Shown here: piece by piece, positions 14,562-23,994 of the stretch
Numbering within the stretch: position 1 is the first letter of the stretch
Layout: each line of letters starts with the position of its first letter
From: Desulfobacterales bacterium
GTDB lineage: Bacteria > Desulfobacterota > Desulfobacteria > Desulfobacterales > JADGBH01
Length of the DNA stretch: 35,765 bases
Assembly (NCBI GenBank): GCA_015231595.1
Contig: JADGBH010000046.1
Span: 1-35,765 of the forward strand
Direction: 5' to 3'
The notes under the pieces: model-generated
What the model was told of the DNA's origin: nothing
Database searches by the model: none
The model's input: only the letters and a program-made list of their open reading frames with translations
Program-made: the position numbers and the translations under genes

Positions 14562-17204
14562 TCAGTCCTTTTTACCAAATAATATATTATTCAAAACTTC
14601 AGCCAATTGATCCTTTGTATATGGCTTTGGTACAACCCCACAGAATCCATAATATTCATAATTTCCCATTATTGGATCATTAGAATAACCGGAAGATACA
14701 ACCGCCTTTACTTTTGGATCTATTTTCAACAACTCAGGAATAGTTTTGGCACCTCCCATGCCACCAGGGACAGTAAGATCCAGAATAACTAAATCAAATG
14801 GATTTTGATTATTATAACTTTCACGATATATTTCAATCGCCTGACTTCCATCTGTGGCAGACATTACCTCATACCCCATTTTGTGTAGCATTCTACTAAC
14901 CATTTTCAAAATTGAATCTTGATCATCCATGATCAAAATTTTGCCTTGACCAGTGTGTTTATGTCCTTCTTTATTCGGTATATCATCAATGTCTTCTGAA
15001 GATGCGGGCAAATAGATATTGAAAACAGTTCCCTTTTCGATTTCTGAATATACAGTAATATGTCCACCATGCCTTTTAATAATAGAATAAGCCGTTGCTA
15101 ATCCGAGACCACTTCCTTTTTGTTTAGTTGTGTAATAAGGTTCAAATATTTTTGGAAGATGTTTTTTTGAGATACCAATACCTTGGTCTTCAATAACGAT
15201 TTTAATATATCGTCCAGCAGATAACGGGATGCCACTATCAGCTTCTATTTCTGTATTATCTGTTCGAATTGTGATTGTTCCTCCATTTGGCATAGCTTGA
15301 TTCGCATTGATGATAAGATTTCCAATAACCTGATTGATCTGCCCCTCGTCAACATCAGAAAGCCATAAATCATTTAACAACTCAAAATGAAGATTTGCTT
15401 TTGAGCCTCTCGTTGAAAAATATGCGGAGTCATTTATTAAATTATTGATGTTTGAAACCTTTTTTATTGGAGCGCCACCCTTAGAAAATGTCAGGAGTTG
15501 ACGTGTTAGGTTTTGAGCTTGTCTTGAAGATTCTTGAACATCTAAAAGGATTTCATATAACTCATCGTTTTGATTAACGTTATTCAACGCATATGAAATA
15601 TTCCCAGTTATAACACCAAGCATATTATTGAAATCGTGTGCAATGCCGCCTGCAAGAGTTCCAATGGCTTCCATTTTTTGGGCCTGTTGAATTTGAGCTT
15701 CATATTTTTTTCGCTCAGTTATGTCTTGAAAAATGGTGGCAAATTGATATTTTTTCGGCGAGAAAACAGAAATAAGAAAATGTTTTTCCATTGGTGCAAA
15801 AAAGGTTTCAAACGAAGTGGATTCACCAGTCTCAGCGATCTTTGCATATATATCCAAATATGGAGCCTTATCAGCCTTATACAGGATAGAAGCTGTAGCG
15901 CCAATCGCATTATCTTTTTTAATTCCAGTCAATTCCTCATATTTTGGATTTATGTCTAATATTCTATAATCAATTGGCTTATTATCTGTATAAATAATCT
16001 CATGCAAACATATTCCATCGTTTATGGAATTAAAAAGAGCCCTATATTTTTTCTCACTACTGCGCAGTTCCCCCTCAATACGTTTTCTTTCAGACAAATC
16101 CATATTCGTGCCAGATACACGAATTGGTTCACCACTTTCATTCCTTGTTATAAAACCACGTGACAAAACAGGTACATAATGATCATTTTTATGTTTTAAT
16201 CTAAACTCAACCTCATAACTTTGGGTTCCATCTTTCAATGCTTTTTGGAAAAAATTGTTTACATGATTAGAATCATCCGGATGCATAAGCCTTTGCCAAA
16301 GCGCTGCATCATTAGATAGTTCATTTGGAGCGTAGCCAATTTGTGCCCACCACTGTGGTGAATAATAGATTTTATTTTTAATTAAATCCCAATCCCATGG
16401 GGCGTCATTTGACCCTTTAATGGCCAAAAGCAATCTTTCTTCACTTTCTTTTAAATCTTGAGCATGCCTAACAGTTTGCTGTAATAGCGAATTAGAAATA
16501 ATATAGGTGATCAAACCAGTAAAGAAAACTGAAAAAATTAATATGACAATAGAAATCAAATTAACCATAGTTGTAATATTATTGGCTAGATCACTACATT
16601 TTGTTGAGAAAGAACGTTCATAGAAAATAAATTCTTCTTCAGCCTTCCCGATCTCACTCAGAATAGAATGTTGCTTTTCTTTACTTCTGGCTGCCATAGC
16701 AAGGGGTCCTAATGATAGTATCATTTCTCCTACTGAGTTTGCTTTATCTGCATATCCAACTAGTTCTTTGACAATCGGATGCCAGTAGAGAACCTTTATA
16801 CGGTGGACAATAGCTACAGCGGTTTTGTGATCTGCTTCCTTGAAGGTATTCTCGATAATTTGAACAAACTCTTCTTCAGGCTTAGAAGTCCTCATGACCA
16901 ACAGATCACTGAACACCTTGTTGTAGGACTGCGTAATGGCCATATTTTTAAAAAATGAACTTTTTGCCTGATCATTTTTGGTATTAATGTAATCTAAAAG
17001 GGAAGCTTTTGCTTGTAACCTGGAAACGGTATGCGTTCTTTCAAATCGTGCAATGGCTGTTATCATGGAGAGAGTGTTCCCTGTCCATATTAAAATAAAA
17101 ATCATGGTGCTCAGAAAAACTGCAATAACGATTGCTTGTATATAAAGTCTCTGCTTTATGGATCCAGGTGCAGTCATCAGAAAATTTTTAATAAAGTTTT
17201 TCAT
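14562..17204 (-). CDS. Membrane hybrid sensor histidine kinase (PAS-PAS-HisKA-HATPase-REC)
   Basis: With the ATG at 17204 the protein has 880 residues. Transmembrane helices lie at about 22-42 and 217-238, enclosing a helical periplasmic sensor domain. Two PAS domains follow (about 250-375, containing PWDWDLIKNKIYYSPQW, and 380-500). HisKA has the phospho-acceptor H523 in AGGIAHDFNN. The ATP-binding domain has an N-box (GNLIINANQAM), DQGIGI and GSGLGLA. A C-terminal receiver has ILIMDD, phospho-acceptor D809 in VILDLTVPGG and conserved K in PKPY. It should sense an envelope or redox cue and autophosphorylate; no DNA-binding partner is adjacent. A TTG 15 bases upstream (17219) arises from a 15-bp tandem duplication and would repeat MKNFI; neither start has a good ribosome-binding site. 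Confidence 0.9.
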   Translation of the reverse strand: MKNFIKNFLMTAPGSIKQRLYIQAIVIAVFLSTMIFILIWTGNTLSMITAIARFERTHTVSRLQAKASLLDYINTKNDQAKSSFFKNMAITQSYNKVFSDLLVMRTSKPEEEFVQIIENTFKEADHKTAVAIVHRIKVLYWHPIVKELVGYADKANSVGEMILSLGPLAMAARSKEKQHSILSEIGKAEEEFIFYERSFSTKCSDLANNITTMVNLISIVILIFSVFFTGLITYIISNSLLQQTVRHAQDLKESEERLLLAIKGSNDAPWDWDLIKNKIYYSPQWWAQIGYAPNELSNDAALWQRLMHPDDSNHVNNFFQKALKDGTQSYEVEFRLKHKNDHYVPVLSRGFITRNESGEPIRVSGTNMDLSERKRIEGELRSSEKKYRALFNSINDGICLHEIIYTDNKPIDYRILDINPKYEELTGIKKDNAIGATASILYKADKAPYLDIYAKIAETGESTSFETFFAPMEKHFLISVFSPKKYQFATIFQDITERKKYEAQIQQAQKMEAIGTLAGGIAHDFNNMLGVITGNISYALNNVNQNDELYEILLDVQESSRQAQNLTRQLLTFSKGGAPIKKVSNINNLINDSAYFSTRGSKANLHFELLNDLWLSDVDEGQINQVIGNLIINANQAMPNGGTITIRTDNTEIEADSGIPLSAGRYIKIVIEDQGIGISKKHLPKIFEPYYTTKQKGSGLGLATAYSIIKRHGGHITVYSEIEKGTVFNIYLPASSEDIDDIPNKEGHKHTGQGKILIMDDQDSILKMVSRMLHKMGYEVMSATDGSQAIEIYRESYNNQNPFDLVILDLTVPGGMGGAKTIPELLKIDPKVKAVVSSGYSNDPIMGNYEYYGFCGVVPKPYTKDQLAEVLNNILFGKKD

Positions 17205-17219
17205 AATAAAGTTTTTCAA
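17190..17219. repeat. 15-bp tandem duplication at the start of the histidine kinase gene
   Basis: AATAAAGTTTTTCAT (17190-17204) is followed directly by AATAAAGTTTTTCAA (17205-17219). On the coding strand this duplicates the start region, changing one copy of ATG to TTG and creating two alternative starts with the same N-terminal residues. Confidence 0.85.
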
Positions 17220-17429
17220 AGCATACCTGTTATCGTTAAAACCATCATTAAAATCTGACGGGGAAATTTATGCTCGTTACCGAACTCGGGATGCTTTCCG
17301 ATGTTGTTGTTTAGTATCAAGCAATTTTTCATGTAAAACTGCCGAATTTAAATATTTTGCGGACATCTCCAAATTTAAAGTATTCCTCCTTCTTTACAGA
17401 CCCATAAAGATTGACTTGAACTCGTCTAA

Positions 17430-18500
17430 TTATAAATATTTCTGTTGCGTGTTAGACAAGATTTGAGGAATAAGTGAATGATCTATTTCTAATTTGTCTA
17501 AAAGCATTAAAAATTCTTTTGGTTCTTGATTTTCTAGTTTAATAGCGTCTAAAGCATCCTTTCGATTCGCCTGACCTGTTCTAACTAAAGCAGCATATTT
17601 CAGAGTTTTATCTCCAGCACAGCCTGAATGTTGATATTTAAGATAAGATTTTACTGGAGTAAGTGCGCAATCAGTATGTTCTTTTCCTATTTTTTCAGCG
17701 ACTTTCCAGTTTAATTTACTTTCAATGGTATTGAATATATCTTTTTCTTTCCATTCAAGATAGTAAGGAAGATCAAGTAAAAAAGGGCGGGTAAGTTTTT
17801 GCAAAGCTTCAAGGGATATAACTCTTTTTCCTTCATTTACCAGAAGTAAGTCATCGTCGGGTTGTAAATCGTCGTACAGAGTTCCTTTAATTAGATCATT
17901 TAATCCATGAGCTTTCAGTAATTTAAGAAAGTAAGCTGCACTGTAGGTATAAATTCCCCTACCTGCAAAAAAACCATCGTTTTGAGGCGATATTCCAGTA
18001 AATATTAAGGGAATATTATAGTGTTTTGCTGTCTGAATCATAGTCATACGAATTCCAACATTGCAAGGAGTGCAAAATTCGCCGGCATTGATTAAAAAAG
18101 CTCTAATTAATTGTTTTTGAGTCTCCCAATTTGGTTTAAAAATAGCCACATCTATACCGAGTTTGTTTGTTGCATTATATATGTTATCAATGGCTACTTC
18201 GCTTTGAAAACGATTATCAAAATTAACTGCTAAAATGTTTAAGTTAAGAAATGTTTTTGCATAATACAAAGTATAAATGCTGTCTTTGCCTCCTGATACA
18301 GGAATTAGACAGTCATACTTTCTGTTTAATTTTTTGATGTTAGATATGATTTCATCTAATTCCGATTTTGCTTGTATATAATCCCTGTGTTTCCATTCTT
18401 TTTCATAATCAATACAATGATTGCAAGTGCCTTCAGAATTAAAGGAAATTCCTGGAAGCTTTTCTGGTAAAATGCATTTATTACATCGTTTTGTTTCCAT
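17430..18500 (-). CDS. PP-loop ATP pyrophosphatase / N-acetyl sugar amidotransferase-like (WbpG/PseA family)
   Basis: The 356-residue protein has an N-terminal zinc-knuckle (C6xxC9 and C26xxC29 in RCNKCILPE...CNHC), then the N-type ATP pyrophosphatase loop SGGKDS at residues 69-74. Downstream conserved segments include NAGEFCTPCNVGIRM and FTGISPQNDGFFAG. The arrangement matches WbpG/PseA-type enzymes that convert an acetamido group of a surface sugar to an acetamidino group using ammonia from a HisH-type glutaminase. No HisH or HisF homologue or sugar biosynthesis gene adjoins it here, so the partner must be elsewhere or the substrate differs. A ribosome-binding site (AAGGA) lies 10 bases before the ATG. 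The inverted repeat at 18523-18550 lies just upstream of it. Confidence 0.75.
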   Translation of the reverse strand: METKRCNKCILPEKLPGISFNSEGTCNHCIDYEKEWKHRDYIQAKSELDEIISNIKKLNRKYDCLIPVSGGKDSIYTLYYAKTFLNLNILAVNFDNRFQSEVAIDNIYNATNKLGIDVAIFKPNWETQKQLIRAFLINAGEFCTPCNVGIRMTMIQTAKHYNIPLIFTGISPQNDGFFAGRGIYTYSAAYFLKLLKAHGLNDLIKGTLYDDLQPDDDLLLVNEGKRVISLEALQKLTRPFLLDLPYYLEWKEKDIFNTIESKLNWKVAEKIGKEHTDCALTPVKSYLKYQHSGCAGDKTLKYAALVRTGQANRKDALDAIKLENQEPKEFLMLLDKLEIDHSLIPQILSNTQQKYL

Positions 18501-18522
18501 GCTAATAATCCTTTTTGGAATA

Positions 18523-18550
18523 TTATTATTGATACTTTTATCAATAATAA
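18523..18550. promoter_or_regulatory. Inverted repeat upstream of the PP-loop gene (operator-like)
   Basis: TTATTATTGATA (18523-18534), CTTT loop, TATCAATAATAA (18539-18550): a perfect 12-bp inverted repeat ending 22 bases before the start codon at 18500. It shares the core TTATTGATA-N4-TATCAATAA with the repeat at 18600-18625. It could be an operator or a leader hairpin. Confidence 0.55.
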
Positions 18551-18599
18551 ATAAATTTAAGATGTATCTCTAACATTTTTAGCCTTAGATATAAATAAA

Positions 18600-18625
18600 A
18601 TTTATTGATAGCTTTATCAATAAAT
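18600..18625. repeat. Second inverted repeat between TolC and the PP-loop gene
   Basis: ATTTATTGATA (18600-18610), GCTT loop, TATCAATAAAT (18615-18625): perfect 11-bp arms. It lies six bases after the stop of the TolC gene and is followed by a T-rich run on the minus strand, so it may end TolC transcription. Its core equals that of the repeat at 18523-18550. Confidence 0.55.
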
Positions 18626-18631
18626 ACTTTT

Positions 18632-19951
18632 TTAATTTTCAATTAATGCTTGAATTTTTGTTAAAAGCTCAAGCTCTTTGAAATAAACCCCTAAAAGACT
18701 AAACCTTGCTTCAGAATAATAAAGGTTAAATTCTGACAATCTTGTTTGGGTTATGGTTCCAGCTCTATAAAATTCCCTTCCATCATTGTAATTTTCTTTT
18801 GCAAGAACTACTGTTTCTTCTTGGATTTTAATTCTTTTTTCTAAGCTTTGGGCTTGGATTTTGAGGTTTTCAAGGAGGCCTTCATATTCTTTTCTTTTCT
18901 TTATAAGGCTGTCATTTGCTTTTTTCTTTTGGGAAATAGCTACAGCTTTTTTTGCTCCTATAAGTCCACCATTATAAATATCCCATGTAAGCTGAGCGCC
19001 TATAGCCCATGATTCGCTCATGTCAGAAGTTTCGTCTCCGCTTGTTTTAATTGAACCAATAAGTCCAACTGTCGGAAACATTTCGCCTTTTGCGATTTTA
19101 TATTGAAGATTAGCGCTGTTAACTTCTTTTTTTAAAGCTTGAATATCAATGAGGGTGTCGTTATTTAAGTATTCTTCAAATTTTTTAATATTTTCAGGCA
19201 AAGTAGGAGAGCGCTCAAGTTTTCCATCTGGGTTTAGAATTGGGTCTTTACCAGATCTGCCAAGGGCTAAATTGAAATTAATTAAAGCTTCTTGATATTT
19301 TGCTTCTCCATCGGTTAATGTATCTGTAGAAATATTGAGAGCTAATTGCGCTTGTCTCACATCAAGAGCTGTTCCCATTCCAACATCTCTAAGGGATTCA
19401 GCATCTTTTAATTCTTCTTTTCTTTGTTCAAATCTATCTTTCATTACTTCAACAAGGGCTTTTTGAAGTAAAACTCCATAATAGCTTAGCTTAACTAACG
19501 CCTTTATTTCTTTTTTGCTTGAACGAACAAGAATATCTGCTTGTTCATAAAGATTTTTTTTAAGCTGAATACTTCTCCATATTCTGCCTCCAGCAAATAC
19601 TACTTGGCTTAAACTGGCTGACGCCCATATTTCTTTGTCAGGGGCTTCAAACAATGAAAAAAATTCAGGCGGGAGCATACTTGCATATGTGGGATTTATT
19701 TTTTTTAGAGGATTTTCTTTATTTGTATCAAGCACAAGATATCCACCTTCTGCTTTAAGTTGAGGTTTTATAATAGATATCTGTTTATCAGCTTCACCCT
19801 TAATGGAATCAGATTGAGATATTACTATTTTCATAGCTTCTGAATTTTTAATAGCCATGTCAATGGCTTCATCAAGGGAAACTGAAAAAGAAGCTACAGG
19901 AATTAAAACTAAAAATAAAAGAATACTACCTAAAATTTTAATTTTTTTCAT
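18632..19951 (-). CDS. TolC-family outer-membrane efflux protein
   Basis: The 439-residue precursor has a signal peptide (MKKIKILGSILLFLVLIPVASFS) and then SLDEAIDMAIKNSEAMKI, the usual TolC opening. Two long coiled-coil repeats follow, with the repeat motif ALDVRQAQLALNISTDTL in the first and TQTRLSEFNLYYSEARFSLLG in the second. It would form the trimeric outer-membrane and periplasmic tunnel of a tripartite pump. The start lies 12 bases after the stop of the RND gene, with AAAGGTGG in front, so the two are co-transcribed. No adaptor (HlyD/AcrA-type) gene is present in the operon. Confidence 0.9.
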   Translation of the reverse strand: MKKIKILGSILLFLVLIPVASFSVSLDEAIDMAIKNSEAMKIVISQSDSIKGEADKQISIIKPQLKAEGGYLVLDTNKENPLKKINPTYASMLPPEFFSLFEAPDKEIWASASLSQVVFAGGRIWRSIQLKKNLYEQADILVRSSKKEIKALVKLSYYGVLLQKALVEVMKDRFEQRKEELKDAESLRDVGMGTALDVRQAQLALNISTDTLTDGEAKYQEALINFNLALGRSGKDPILNPDGKLERSPTLPENIKKFEEYLNNDTLIDIQALKKEVNSANLQYKIAKGEMFPTVGLIGSIKTSGDETSDMSESWAIGAQLTWDIYNGGLIGAKKAVAISQKKKANDSLIKKRKEYEGLLENLKIQAQSLEKRIKIQEETVVLAKENYNDGREFYRAGTITQTRLSEFNLYYSEARFSLLGVYFKELELLTKIQALIEN

Positions 19952-19963
19952 TTTTGCCCACCT

Positions 19964-22900
19964 TTACTTTTTTTTAAAATTTTTGATTTTAATAAGTTGA
20001 CGCATACTTAAAAATTTTGGGAAATTAAATATTGTTGCTTTACTTGATAAATAATCTTTAGATTTTGCCGTAATTTCATACAGAACTGGGACTATAAGAA
20101 TAGTCATCATTGTAGCTGCAGCTGAACCTGTAACAAATGCTGTAGCCATAGGTGACCATTCAATGGACTTATTCGGAATTCCTATAGCCATTGGCAAAAG
20201 TCCTAAAATTGTTGTTATAGTTGTAATAAGAACAGGTCTCATTCGAGCGGTACATGCTCCAATAACTGCTTCACGAATAGATTTCCCTTGCTCTCTTAAT
20301 TGGTTCATAAATTCCAGAAGTATTATGCAGTCATTAACAGTAAGGCCTGCCAATCCTACTACAGCGAGAAAGCTGCCGATGGTAAAAATAGATCTTGTAA
20401 AAAACATTCCGTATATTATGCCCATGATTGAAAATCCAACTGCTGAAAGTATAATAAAAGGCTGTATATAATCTCCAAATTGGGAAGCTAAAACAAGATA
20501 GATGCAAAGCAAAGCAATAAAAAACGCAGCAGTCAAAGAGGCATAAGCTCTACCTGTAGCTGCAAATTCTCCTTCAAAGTTTAATGTAACTCCAGGGAAT
20601 TCATGCATAATAGTTGCAAAATATTGTTTCGCAAGATACTGGACTCTGCTTGACGTAAGGTTTGAACCATCTTTGATATTAGCTGAAATTATTAATGATG
20701 GCTTACCATTATATCTTGCCTTTGAATCAGGCTCCATTACATAATTCATGCGAACAAGATCCCTAAAAAGTATAGGGGAAGCGCTATGCTCTATGACAGG
20801 AACATCAAGAATGTCTCGTGGATCAGACAGTCCAACTCCCTTAACATTAAATTCATCATCTTTTCTTGCGAGTCTTACCATAAGATTAATTTCTTCTTCG
20901 CCTGTGCGGAATTCTCCAGCTTTTTGGCCGCCTAATGCTCCTACTACCATTCCAGTTACAATTCCAGGATTAAGACCGTATTCATAGGCTTTTTCTTGTT
21001 TTGGAGTGTATTTTATTACTTTTTGAAGTTCAGGACGGTTGTCTCCTAAATCTGTAAGATCCTTCATTTCTGGTTCGGTTTTTAAAAAATCTGATAATTT
21101 ATTAAGAACCATCAATTGAGTTTGAAGATCACTTCCTACGATTCTTATGCTTACAGGTTTTCCAGCAGGAGGGCCTGTATTTTCTGGGAATACTTTAATT
21201 TTAGGTTTAAGCCCAAGACCTGTAGGAGATGAAGGGTCAAAGTCAGCATAAGTTTTATCAATATGTTCATTTAGTTTTTTTCTAATATATTCTATATGCT
21301 GCATTGCATCATTATCAGGATTTTCAGGAAAGTCTCTTTTTCCTAAAGGAGGAATAGTAACAATAAGTTGGCCGTAGTGTGAACCACTAAGCCATTGACG
21401 GTCCTCGTCTTCAAAAAAACCGGCAGAGCCTGAAGCAGTTTCAGCCTGTTTTTTTCCTAAAGACATAATATATGTTGCTAAATCTTTAACGACTTCATCT
21501 GTTTTTTCAATGGACGTTCCGTTTGGAAGATCCATTGTAACATGGTATTTCATATAGTTGCTTGGAAAAAATTTTATTTTCATAAGGGGAACAGCTCCTG
21601 ATACGGAGAGACCTAAAATCAAGAGAGCACAAATAAAAAGACCTGCAGTAACTCCTATGCTGATAAGCTTATGGTCAAGCAAAATATTTAAAGCTTTACT
21701 ATAGGAACCCCAAATTTTTCCAAATATTCCTGTTGAAATATGAGCATTTTCTTCTGCGGCAATATTTGTATGGATGCCTGTCGCTTCTTTTGCCCCCCAA
21801 TCTAAAACATGGAGAGGAACCATAATTAATGATTCAAACAGGGAAGCCAATAACGCATAAGTAACTGCTTTTGGTATAACACTAAAAAAATCTCCAAGGG
21901 CTCCGGTCATTATAAGCATTGGAATAAAAGCTAAGATAGTGGTAAGTGCTGAGCTTATAACTGGAAGCATAACTTCCGATGTTCCATCAATAATAGCTAT
22001 TTTAAGAGGTTTTCCAAGTTGTTGATGCCTGTAAATATTTTCAACAACAACAATAGCATCATCAACTATTATACCGCTTACAAGCACAAATGCGAAAAGA
22101 TTGATAGTATTTATGGAAAGGCCGGTCATCTTCATGATAATAAATGTGCATAAAAAGGAAAAAGGAATTCCTATAGCTGTAATCATGGCATTTCTAAAAC
22201 CAAGAGTCATCCATAAAATAAGAGTAACCAAAACCATACCCATAATAAGGTTATCCCTTAGAACATTGATGGAAGTTCGTATTTCTATTGTAGAGTCATT
22301 AGTATATGTAATTACTATTCCATCTTCTTTATGAGCCTCGGCAAATTCATCAGCTACGGTTTTTACTTTTTCAGCTATATCAATGGCATTAGCTGTTTCA
22401 GCTTTTAAAACTCTTAAACTTATTGTAGGCTCTCCGTTTATTGACGATATGCTGCTTGGATCTCTGTGGCTTACATGAGCAGATGTAACAAGGTCTCTAA
22501 CCCTTAGGAAATCAGACTCACCGACTTTTCTGACAATTACATTTAAAACTTCTTCTTGTTTAGAAAATTTATTGCCAGCATCAAGCATATATTCTGATGG
22601 TCCCTGTTTAAATCTTCCAGTAGGTATTTTTGTGTTAGCCGCTCTAATGGCTGAAGCCACTTGATTAAATGTAATGCCAAACTCCCTTAATTTATCTGGG
22701 TTTAATGAAACATGAAATTCTTTTTGAAATTCTCCAGATAAATCAGCATTCTGAACTCCTGGTATGGATAAAATTTGGGCTTTTAGCTCGTCAGCAAGGA
22801 GTTTTTGAGTCTGTTTAGGAATATTTCCTTGAATATTTACTGTAATTACAGAAATCCAGTAATTAGTGGTCATATAATAAAATGAAGGGTCTAATGTTTC

Positions 22901-23644
22901 AGGGGGCAGCTCTTTTTTTACATTTAAAACTTTAAATCTTAATTCATCATAAAGCATTCTGTAGTCTGAGTCATCTATAAATTTAACATGGACAATGGAA
23001 TAATTACGTATTGATTTTGAATGAATAAATTCGATATCTTCAAGACCTTCTACAGCTTTTTCAATTTTTACAGTAACAAGATTTTCAACGTCGTCAGCGG
23101 AGGCTCCATAATATAAAGTGCTTATGATTACATCTCCTGTATCTGCTGGTGGCAGAAGTTCTACAGGGCTGCTCAAAACCGCAAAAATTCCAAAAAGAAC
23201 AAGAAGCACAAAAACAACATTAATAAATACAGTTTGCTTTAATGAGAATTTAACTATAGAGCGAGTCAAGCTAAATGGTAGAAGGGCATCATCAACATTT
23301 TGAACAGAAAGTTTATGTTCTTGGCGTTTATTATCATTATATGCGGTTTCTGTTTCTGAATAAGCGCTTTTATTTTTTTCATCGATTGGTTTTTTTTCAA
23401 ATATTATTTTTTGAATAGGAAGACTTTTTGCGGGATTCCAATTTGGATCATTAATCGATCGATTTAATATTCTTATATTATTTATAATAGCACTTTTAGC
23501 CGCTATATTTAGGGCTTTTTCAAAAGAAAGAGCCTCTTCATATAAAGCGATAGCTTCATCAAGCAAACCATGCTCGGAATATGCTTCAGCTTCTTGAATT
23601 ATTGCTGATATATCTTTTTTTTCATTTTTTGGGATATTGTTCAT
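19964..23644 (-). CDS. RND efflux transporter with N-terminal TPR-like extension
   Basis: The 1226 residues contain a complete AcrB-type transporter from about residue 125. TM1 is at 137-157, followed by porter-domain sequence. The TM4 proton-relay pair DD is at 528-529 in SGIIVDDAIVVVENIY, and the second half ends with GLTVNDCIILLEFMNQLREQG and TTITTILGLLPMA. Residues 12-60 are unusual: EAEAYSEHGLLDEAIALYEEAL is a good TPR helix pair, followed by a polar linker to about 120. This puts about 125 extra residues on the cytoplasmic side; ordinary HAE1 pumps have 1030-1060 residues and start at TM1. Substrate is unknown. The operon supplies TolC but no membrane-fusion protein. ATG at 23644; weak ribosome-binding site. 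Confidence 0.9.
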   Translation of the reverse strand: MNNIPKNEKKDISAIIQEAEAYSEHGLLDEAIALYEEALSFEKALNIAAKSAIINNIRILNRSINDPNWNPAKSLPIQKIIFEKKPIDEKNKSAYSETETAYNDNKRQEHKLSVQNVDDALLPFSLTRSIVKFSLKQTVFINVVFVLLVLFGIFAVLSSPVELLPPADTGDVIISTLYYGASADDVENLVTVKIEKAVEGLEDIEFIHSKSIRNYSIVHVKFIDDSDYRMLYDELRFKVLNVKKELPPETLDPSFYYMTTNYWISVITVNIQGNIPKQTQKLLADELKAQILSIPGVQNADLSGEFQKEFHVSLNPDKLREFGITFNQVASAIRAANTKIPTGRFKQGPSEYMLDAGNKFSKQEEVLNVIVRKVGESDFLRVRDLVTSAHVSHRDPSSISSINGEPTISLRVLKAETANAIDIAEKVKTVADEFAEAHKEDGIVITYTNDSTIEIRTSINVLRDNLIMGMVLVTLILWMTLGFRNAMITAIGIPFSFLCTFIIMKMTGLSINTINLFAFVLVSGIIVDDAIVVVENIYRHQQLGKPLKIAIIDGTSEVMLPVISSALTTILAFIPMLIMTGALGDFFSVIPKAVTYALLASLFESLIMVPLHVLDWGAKEATGIHTNIAAEENAHISTGIFGKIWGSYSKALNILLDHKLISIGVTAGLFICALLILGLSVSGAVPLMKIKFFPSNYMKYHVTMDLPNGTSIEKTDEVVKDLATYIMSLGKKQAETASGSAGFFEDEDRQWLSGSHYGQLIVTIPPLGKRDFPENPDNDAMQHIEYIRKKLNEHIDKTYADFDPSSPTGLGLKPKIKVFPENTGPPAGKPVSIRIVGSDLQTQLMVLNKLSDFLKTEPEMKDLTDLGDNRPELQKVIKYTPKQEKAYEYGLNPGIVTGMVVGALGGQKAGEFRTGEEEINLMVRLARKDDEFNVKGVGLSDPRDILDVPVIEHSASPILFRDLVRMNYVMEPDSKARYNGKPSLIISANIKDGSNLTSSRVQYLAKQYFATIMHEFPGVTLNFEGEFAATGRAYASLTAAFFIALLCIYLVLASQFGDYIQPFIILSAVGFSIMGIIYGMFFTRSIFTIGSFLAVVGLAGLTVNDCIILLEFMNQLREQGKSIREAVIGACTARMRPVLITTITTILGLLPMAIGIPNKSIEWSPMATAFVTGSAAATMMTILIVPVLYEITAKSKDYLSSKATIFNFPKFLSMRQLIKIKNFKKK

Positions 23645-23994
23645 TACGCAAATCTCATTAATTAATTGTGAGTATTTGTAAAATAACTGATTATAATCTA
23701 CATATAAATATTTGACATATATGATGTAACCTGAAAATTAATAAGCATCCAAATACTATTTATATAGTCTATTATCAAGTTTTTTATTAAAATAAGCTTA
23801 AACTATTCAAGTTTTCTACTATAGATTCAAAGTAAAAATACGCCAGCAAAACCTTTATTCATTTTAAATTTGCATCGTCTATGAGAATATATATTTTTAA
23901 CAGGAAATGTAAGTCTTTTATATTTTTTCCCAGATAATTCATTCAAGTCCAAGAGATACAACCGCCCATTTATGAGGTGAAAATGTCGGAGCAA
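23645..23994. other. Intergenic region upstream of the RND operon
   Basis: About 350 A+T-rich bases. It should hold the RND promoter; a TATAAT on the minus strand (23695-23690) is about 50 bases before the start, without a good -35. The part next to the protease gene (23940-23994) is less A+T-rich and on the minus strand reads IVAPTFSPHKWAVVSLGLE before a stop, in the frame reached by a one-base shift at the T7 tract (23998-24004). Otherwise I see nothing in it. Confidence 0.45.

Noticed and set aside
15636..15959. 107-residue plus-strand frame inside the histidine kinase gene
   Set aside because: Antisense to PAS and HisKA sequence with conserved motifs; no start signal.
18356..18544. 62-residue minus-strand frame overlapping the start of the PP-loop gene
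   Set aside because: Out-of-frame overlap with the zinc-knuckle coding region and it would read through the inverted repeat; no ribosome-binding site.
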